DNA from: Nitrospina sp.
GTDB taxonomy: Bacteria > Nitrospinota > Nitrospinia > Nitrospinales > Nitrospinaceae
Length of the DNA stretch: 8,535 nucleotides
Assembly (NCBI GenBank): GCA_004357435.1
Contig: SMVS01000156.1
Span: 1-8,535, forward strand
Direction: 5' to 3'
Positions 4,398-8,535 of this stretch are shown one piece after another (the stretch's first letter is position 1; each line of letters opens with the position of its first letter). The notes under the pieces are model-generated. The model saw nothing but the letters and a program-made list of their open reading frames with translations. It had not been told where the DNA came from and did no database searches. Made by a program: the position numbers and the translations under genes.

Positions 4398-5636
4398 CTA
4401 AGGGATTTCTTCGCGCAGGATGTCGTCGAGGGTTTGCCGGCGGCGTGCCAGCTGGAGCTGGTTGCCATCGACCATCACTTCCGGAATCAACGGTTGGGTG
4501 TTGTAATTGGAGGACATGGCAAACCCATAGGCCCCGGCGCCGCCGATGACGATCAGGTCTCCCGGTTTGGGCAGAGGCAGTTTGCGCGGCAGAGGTTCTT
4601 CATCCTTTTGCGTCAACACATCTCCCGACTCACAGACCGGCCCGGCCACAATCAGATCCTGCTCCGGCCCCAAGTCATCCCCCACGAACCAGATAGGATG
4701 ATAAGACCCGTAGGCCATCGGCCGGATGAGATGACAGAAGCCGACGTTGACCAACACGTAGTCCAGTTGTTTGCCGGTCTCATCGAACGTATGATTGAGA
4801 GCGCGCACTTCTCCCAGTAAATAACCGCATCCAGCCACGAAGCGCCGCCCCGGTTCGATCTCGCAGGTGATCTTGCGTCCAAAGTGCGCCTCCAGATTTT
4901 TCAGGCGCTCCTCAAGAATGGGTTGGTACCCGGAGAGGTCGACTTGCGGACGGTCGGGATGGTACTCGTAAGGCAGACCCCCGCCGAAGTTGACGGTTTC
5001 CACTGCCTCGAACTGTTTGGCAAACTCTTCCAGCCGATGCGTGATGCGCTTCAAATGTTCGAGGTCGCCGCCCGAACCGATGTGCTGGTGCACGCCGGTG
5101 ATGCGCAGGCCGTATTGTTTGGCGATGCGTTTCACTTCATCCAGATTCTCATGCCAGATGCCATGTTTGCTGTACGGCCCGCCCGTGTTGGTTTTTTTGG
5201 AGTGACCGGTGCCCTCGCCCGGATTGATGCGAATCGAAACCGCTTCTCCTCCGGCGCCCCGTTTTTGAACCGTGCGGCCATATTCCTCCAGCATGCCCAG
5301 AGTCCCGCAGTTGCACATGATTTTATTTTGTATGCAATATTCGGCATCGCCCGCGCTGAAGAAAACGTCGCTGGTGAAACACACATCCTTTACCTGAAAC
5401 CCGGCCCGCAGGGCGCGTTGCACCTCCAGCACGCTGACCGCGTCGATCTTGATCCCCTGGTTCAACATTTCCTTGAGGATAGCTGAGTTGGAGGAGGCTT
5501 TCATCGCGTACCGGACCACCGGAGCCAGCGCCTTGATTTCGGCGATCGACTCCCGGAGAATTTTCAAACTGTAGACGTAAACCGGAGTGCCGAACTCGCG
5601 GGCAATGTCCCGAACGTCTGCTTGATCGATTTTCAC
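4398..5636 (-). CDS. lysA: diaminopimelate decarboxylase
   Basis: A 412-aa fold-III PLP enzyme that decarboxylates meso-diaminopimelate to L-lysine, the last step of lysine synthesis; cytosolic. The PLP lysine is K46 in YAMKASSN. Other landmarks are GHSKKTNTGGPYSKHGIW (144-161), HQHIGSGGD (183-191), NFGGG (216-220), EPGR (261-264), RPMAYGSYH (305-313), CESGD (335-339) and GAYGFAMSSNYN (368-379). The series matches the E. coli-type LysA closely, including the ARRRQT near the end. I chose GTG at 5636-5634, with AAGGTG just upstream; the longer frame starting at 5696 adds 20 residues that fit no LysA and would overlap the -10 element. One oddity: the usual DAGFND block before the RP motif reads NVGFCH (297-302). 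It is divergent from speA and convergent with the DUF2167-like gene. Confidence 0.92.
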   Translation of the reverse strand: MKIDQADVRDIAREFGTPVYVYSLKILRESIAEIKALAPVVRYAMKASSNSAILKEMLNQGIKIDAVSVLEVQRALRAGFQVKDVCFTSDVFFSAGDAEYCIQNKIMCNCGTLGMLEEYGRTVQKRGAGGEAVSIRINPGEGTGHSKKTNTGGPYSKHGIWHENLDEVKRIAKQYGLRITGVHQHIGSGGDLEHLKRITHRLEEFAKQFEAVETVNFGGGLPYEYHPDRPQVDLSGYQPILEERLKNLEAHFGRKITCEIEPGRRFVAGCGYLLGEVRALNHTFDETGKQLDYVLVNVGFCHLIRPMAYGSYHPIWFVGDDLGPEQDLIVAGPVCESGDVLTQKDEEPLPRKLPLPKPGDLIVIGGAGAYGFAMSSNYNTQPLIPEVMVDGNQLQLARRRQTLDDILREEIP

Positions 5637-5673
5637 TGCGCACCTTGAGAATGGGTTTAAAAGTCGCCGGAAG

Positions 5674-5682
5674 TTTATAACA
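5674..5682 (-). promoter_or_regulatory. candidate extended -10 promoter for lysA
   Basis: On the minus strand TGT-TATAAA forms an extended -10 (five of six matches plus TGn). The -35 region is poor, with TTGTGT at a 15-base spacing the best available, which is tolerable for extended -10 promoters. Transcription would begin about 30 bases before the GTG start. Confidence 0.45.
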
Positions 5683-5756
5683 AAGAGCGAATGCACACAA
5701 AATTTCTTTTGCCGGAGGCCTCACTCCAAAACCACGGAAAATCGCCGGGATTTTAT

Positions 5757-5784
5757 TTGACATTTTACAGGAATGTGATTTTAT
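5757..5784 (+). promoter_or_regulatory. candidate sigma70 promoter for speA
   Basis: A perfect -35 TTGACA (5757-5762), a 16-base spacer ending in TGA, and -10 TTTTAT (5779-5784, four of six). The TGA just before the hexamer makes it an extended -10 type. The predicted start is near 5791, giving a leader of about 60 bases before ATG 5853. Confidence 0.5.
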
Positions 5785-5852
5785 GAGGAAACTTAAAAGA
5801 GGCGCGATCCGCCGCTCAATCCCAACACCCTCCCTGCCGGACCGAAACCGCT

Positions 5853-7763
5853 ATGCAGAAATGGACAATTGAAAAATCCGCCGAACTCTACAACATCGAA
5901 GGCTGGGGGTCCGGCTACTTTGGCATCAACGAGCAGGGGCACCTCATCGTCCGCCCGGAAAAAACCAGGCAAAACACCATCGATTTGAAACTGCTGGTGG
6001 ACGACATCCAATCCAAGGGCTATTCCCTGCCCGCGGTGATCCGGTTTTCAGACATATTAAAATCCAGCATCGCCGGACTGGTCAACGCCTTTAAAAAGGC
6101 CTCGGAAGAACACAACTATCAGGGCACCTACCACGGCGTGTACCCGATCAAAGTCAACCAGCAGAGACAAGTGGTGGAGGAGATCGTCAAGTTCGGGCGG
6201 CCTTACAACATGGGACTCGAGGCCGGTTCGAAACCGGAGTTGCACGCCATCCTCGCCATCATGGACAACCCGGAAGCTCTGCTGATCTGCAACGGCTACA
6301 AGGACGAAACGTTCATCCGTCTGGCATTGATGGGCCAGAAGCTGGGCAAAAAAGTTTTCATTGTGGTCGAACGTTTGTCCGAATTGAATATCATCGTCCG
6401 CGTGGCGCGCGAGTTGGACCTCATCCCCAACATCGGTTTGAGGATCAAACTGACCAGTGCGGGTTCGGGACGCTGGGCCTCTTCCGGCGGCGAGCATTCC
6501 AAGTTCGGGCTGAGTCCCATCGAACTGGCGGAAGCGATGGAGATCGCCAAAACCGAAAACATCCTCGATCAAATCCGCCTGATCCACTTTCACCTCGGAA
6601 GCCAGATCACCAATATCCGGCGCATCAAAACCAGCTTGAAGGAGATCGGACGCTACTACTCCGAACTGATGAAGATGGGATGCAAAATCGATTACATCGA
6701 CGTCGGCGGCGGATTGGGCGTCGATTACGATGGCAGCCGGTCCACCTTCGCCTCCAGCACCAACTACACGGTGCAGGAATACGCCAACGACGTGGTCTAC
6801 CATTTCCACGAAATCTGCGAACAGGAAAACCTGCCGCACCCCAACATCATTTCCGAATCCGGGCGGGCCTTGACGGCTTACCATTCGATTCTGGTCTTCG
6901 ACGTGTTGGACGTCGCTTCCTTTCCCGAACTCGAACACGACCTGACCATTGGCGACGACGCGCCGACGGTGGTGGAAGAATTGCATTACGTGCTGGAGCA
7001 AACCTCCAACAAGAACATCACCGAGTCCTGGCACGACGCGGTGGACCTGAAGGACCAGGCGCAGAACCAGTTTTTCATGGGATTGCTCTCGCTGGCAGAC
7101 CGGGCTTTGGCGGACAAACTGTTCTGGAGCATTTGCCGGAAAATCCATGATATGGCTGGGCGTCTCAAGTACATGCCCGATGAGCTGAAAACCCTCGGCC
7201 AAAAACTGGCCGACAAGTATTTCTGCAATTTCTCCGTGTTTCAGTCTTTGCCGGATTCCTGGGCCATCGATCAGGTATTCCCCATCATGCCGATTCAAAG
7301 ATTAAACGAGCAACCGACGCGCGACGCCACGCTGATGGATTTGACCTGCGACTCCGACGGCATCATCGACAACTTCATCGGCTCGCAAAATACCGAGGCC
7401 ACCCTGCCCTTGCACCCGATCGTGCCTGATGAACCCTACCGGATCGGTATTTTTCTCACCGGCGCCTACCAGGAAATTCTGGGCGACCTGCACAACCTGT
7501 TCGGCGACACCAACACGTTTCACGTGTCGCTGAAAGCAGACGGCTCCATAAAATACGAGCAGATCATCGAAGGCGAAAACGTGACCGATGTTTTGGATTA
7601 CGTGCAGTTCCGCGCCGACGAGTTGGCCGGGCGCATGGCGGGATTCCTCATCCACAGCGTGCAAAAAGGCACCATCAGCCAGGACGAAGCCGACCGCTTC
7701 CTCGAACTCTACAAAGGCGGCCTCGCCGGCTACACCTACCTCCTCAAACCCACGTTGGAATAA
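5853..7763 (+). CDS. speA: biosynthetic arginine decarboxylase
   Basis: A 636-aa PLP enzyme converting arginine to agmatine, the first step of the agmatine route to putrescine and spermidine. Length is normal for SpeA (about 630-660). The PLP lysine is K100 in YPIKVNQ. Other landmarks are GLEAGSKPEL (121-130), CNGYKDE (146-152), SSGGEHSKFGLSP (210-222), HFHLGSQITNI (245-255), DVGGGLGVDY (283-292), SESGR (334-338), CDSDG with the active-site C499 (499-503) and FLTGAYQEILGDLHNLFGD (534-552). The C-terminal GLAGYTYL matches E. coli SpeA. ATG 5853 has no strong ribosome site, but no alternative start fits and the N-terminus (YNIEGWGSGYFGIN) aligns with the family. It is transcribed divergently from lysA, which encodes another enzyme of the same fold. 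Single gene; convergent with the phosphatase gene to the right. Confidence 0.96.
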   Translation: MQKWTIEKSAELYNIEGWGSGYFGINEQGHLIVRPEKTRQNTIDLKLLVDDIQSKGYSLPAVIRFSDILKSSIAGLVNAFKKASEEHNYQGTYHGVYPIKVNQQRQVVEEIVKFGRPYNMGLEAGSKPELHAILAIMDNPEALLICNGYKDETFIRLALMGQKLGKKVFIVVERLSELNIIVRVARELDLIPNIGLRIKLTSAGSGRWASSGGEHSKFGLSPIELAEAMEIAKTENILDQIRLIHFHLGSQITNIRRIKTSLKEIGRYYSELMKMGCKIDYIDVGGGLGVDYDGSRSTFASSTNYTVQEYANDVVYHFHEICEQENLPHPNIISESGRALTAYHSILVFDVLDVASFPELEHDLTIGDDAPTVVEELHYVLEQTSNKNITESWHDAVDLKDQAQNQFFMGLLSLADRALADKLFWSICRKIHDMAGRLKYMPDELKTLGQKLADKYFCNFSVFQSLPDSWAIDQVFPIMPIQRLNEQPTRDATLMDLTCDSDGIIDNFIGSQNTEATLPLHPIVPDEPYRIGIFLTGAYQEILGDLHNLFGDTNTFHVSLKADGSIKYEQIIEGENVTDVLDYVQFRADELAGRMAGFLIHSVQKGTISQDEADRFLELYKGGLAGYTYLLKPTLE

Positions 7764-7767
7764 GCGG

Positions 7768-7783
7768 GCCTGCCCCCGCAGGC
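7768..7783. terminator. GC hairpin just after speA
   Basis: GCCTGC-CCCC-GCAGGC is a perfect 6-bp stem with a 4-base loop starting four bases after the speA stop. No T run follows, so intrinsic termination is doubtful; it may protect the 3' end or be part of the adjoining repeat. Confidence 0.35.
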
Positions 7784-7787
7784 AACG

Positions 7788-7826
7788 GGTCAGACTCCGC
7801 TTGCCCCCAATAATTGCGGGGCATGA
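7788..7826 (+). repeat. dispersed hairpin repeat, copy C
   Basis: GGTCAGACTCCGC leads into the core TTGCCCCCAATAATTGCGGG from 7801, then GCATGA. Over the 26-base core it differs from copy B at six positions. In the shared stem register one pair changes on both sides (T-A to C-G). An alternative stem TGCCCC/GGGGCA (7802-7807/7818-7823) is perfect here. It starts 25 bases after the speA stop, between converging genes. Confidence 0.7.
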
Positions 7827-7849
7827 TTGAGGAGTTCAACTCTCTGCCT

Positions 7850-7871
7850 CCCTCGCTAGAGGGTTCCCTTT
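7850..7871 (+). terminator. candidate terminator for speA
   Basis: CCCTC-GCTA-GAGGG (7850-7863) is a perfect 5-bp stem with a tetraloop, followed by TTCCCTTT. The interrupted T tail and short stem make it modest. It overlaps the last codon of the converging phosphatase gene by two bases. Confidence 0.35.
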
Positions 7872-8535
7872 AAGGAGACAACATCCCCATCATGGCGGGA
7901 TGAACGTGACCGTTGGTGGCGAGGATTTCCTTATCGTCGATGTCGGACGGTGAACCATCGAAGCGGGTCACCTGGCCGCCGGCTTCGCGCACCATCAGCA
8001 TGCCCGCCGCCACATCCCAGGGGTTGAGATACAGTTCCCAGAATCCTTCAAAACGTCCCATCGCGGTGTAGCACAAGTCAAGCGCGGCGGACCCGGCGCG
8101 GCGCACCGCGTGTCCGCCCTGGATGAAATTCGCGAAGTGGTCGAGGTTGTTGTCGTTGACGTTGTGGGCTTCGTAGGCGAACCCGGTCACCAGCAGGCTT
8201 TTTTTCAAATTTGTGACGGCGGAAACACGGATGGGTTTGGCATTGAGCGTCGCCCCTTTACCCTTTTCGGCAACGAACAATTCGTCGAGGCTGGGGTTGT
8301 ACACCACGCCGAGGACCATGTCGCCGGCCTGGCGGTAACCGATGGACACGCAGTAGCAGGGGTAGCCGTGGGCGTAGTTCACCGTGCCGTCCAATGGATC
8401 GACGATCCATTGGTGGTCGGCAGAGCCTTCAGAGACTCCGGATTCTTCGGCCAGCAGGGCGTGGCTGGGAAACTGTTTGCGGATGCGCCCGAGGATTTCC
8501 TTTTCACACAGCAGGTCGACTTCAGTAACCAGATC
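7870..8535 (-). CDS. inositol monophosphatase / SuhB-family phosphatase (start outside window)
   Basis: The minus-strand frame is open to the right edge; 221 residues are visible and about 40 N-terminal residues of a normal 260-270-aa protein are missing. The frame does not begin at the internal TTG near 8394, because that codon is the Leu of the metal-binding motif DPLDGT (8383-8400). Visible metal-site parts are DLVTEVD at the right edge, AEES (usual GEES/TEES), WIVDPLDGTVNYAHG, and the C-terminal WDVAAGMLMVREAGG. GFAYEA and RRAGSAALDLCY also match the family. It is a Mg2+-dependent cytosolic phosphatase acting on inositol phosphates or related sugar phosphates; some SuhB proteins also assist rRNA transcription antitermination. 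The sequence does not tell which substrate applies. Convergent with speA. Confidence 0.94.
   Translation of the reverse strand, partial: DLVTEVDLLCEKEILGRIRKQFPSHALLAEESGVSEGSADHQWIVDPLDGTVNYAHGYPCYCVSIGYRQAGDMVLGVVYNPSLDELFVAEKGKGATLNAKPIRVSAVTNLKKSLLVTGFAYEAHNVNDNNLDHFANFIQGGHAVRRAGSAALDLCYTAMGRFEGFWELYLNPWDVAAGMLMVREAGGQVTRFDGSPSDIDDKEILATNGHVHPAMMGMLSP

Noticed and set aside
4884..5486. 200-codon open frame on the plus strand
   Set aside because: It is antisense to lysA, whose motifs are unambiguous; no recognisable domain.
6057..7298. 413-codon open frame on the minus strand
   Set aside because: It lies wholly antisense to speA, has a His/Val/Asp-rich composition typical of the complement of a GC-rich gene, no domain and no ribosome site.

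Overview
The window carries nine protein-coding genes, two of them cut by the window edges, separated by intergenic stretches rich in small repeats. Motifs and membrane topology are bacterial and Gram-negative in style: periplasmic TlpA-type thioredoxin, signal peptides, a cytochrome b, SpeA and an E. coli-type LysA. The DNA is moderately GC-rich. The cytochrome b and the repeat-laden spacers fit an environmental lineage with a complex respiratory chain. Nitrospinota or a related deep-branching phylum is my guess, and the window does not prove it.

Region 1 (1-1909, + strand) is a tight three-gene respiratory/redox cluster: the end of a TlpA/ResA-like thiol-disulfide oxidoreductase, a 138-aa exported His/Met-rich protein with a C-terminal membrane helix, and a 337-aa seven-helix cytochrome b resembling cytochrome b6 fused to subunit IV. 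The cytochrome keeps all four haem-ligand histidines. It lacks the b6f Cys that holds haem cn, and has PPWQ where the quinol-oxidation motif PEWY is expected. A plausible reading is a quinone-linked electron-transfer complex with a thiol or metal maturation factor beside it.

Region 2 (1910-2258) is a 349-bp non-coding stretch built of small repeats: one copy of a dispersed hairpin element, three copies of a C-rich/G-rich palindromic element, a 16-bp perfect palindrome, and a probable terminator.

Region 3 (2259-3125, + strand) holds a glutaredoxin-like protein (DUF836 type), a pterin-4a-carbinolamine dehydratase and a 77-aa two-helix membrane protein. Region 4 (3427-4317, + strand) is an exported, membrane-anchored DUF2167-like protein.

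Region 5 (4398-7763) is an amino-acid/polyamine pair: lysA (- strand) and speA (+ strand) diverge from a 216-bp intergenic region with an extended -10 promoter candidate facing each way. Both products are fold-III (alanine-racemase-fold) PLP decarboxylases. Region 6 (7870-8535, - strand) is most of an inositol-monophosphatase/SuhB-family gene whose start lies beyond the right edge.

The main item not explained by genes is a hairpin repeat (core TTGC - stem - AATAATT-like loop - stem - GCATGA) found three times, each just after a gene's stop codon (cytochrome b, DUF2167, speA). I saw no CRISPR array, tRNA, rRNA, transposase, or defence or phage module.
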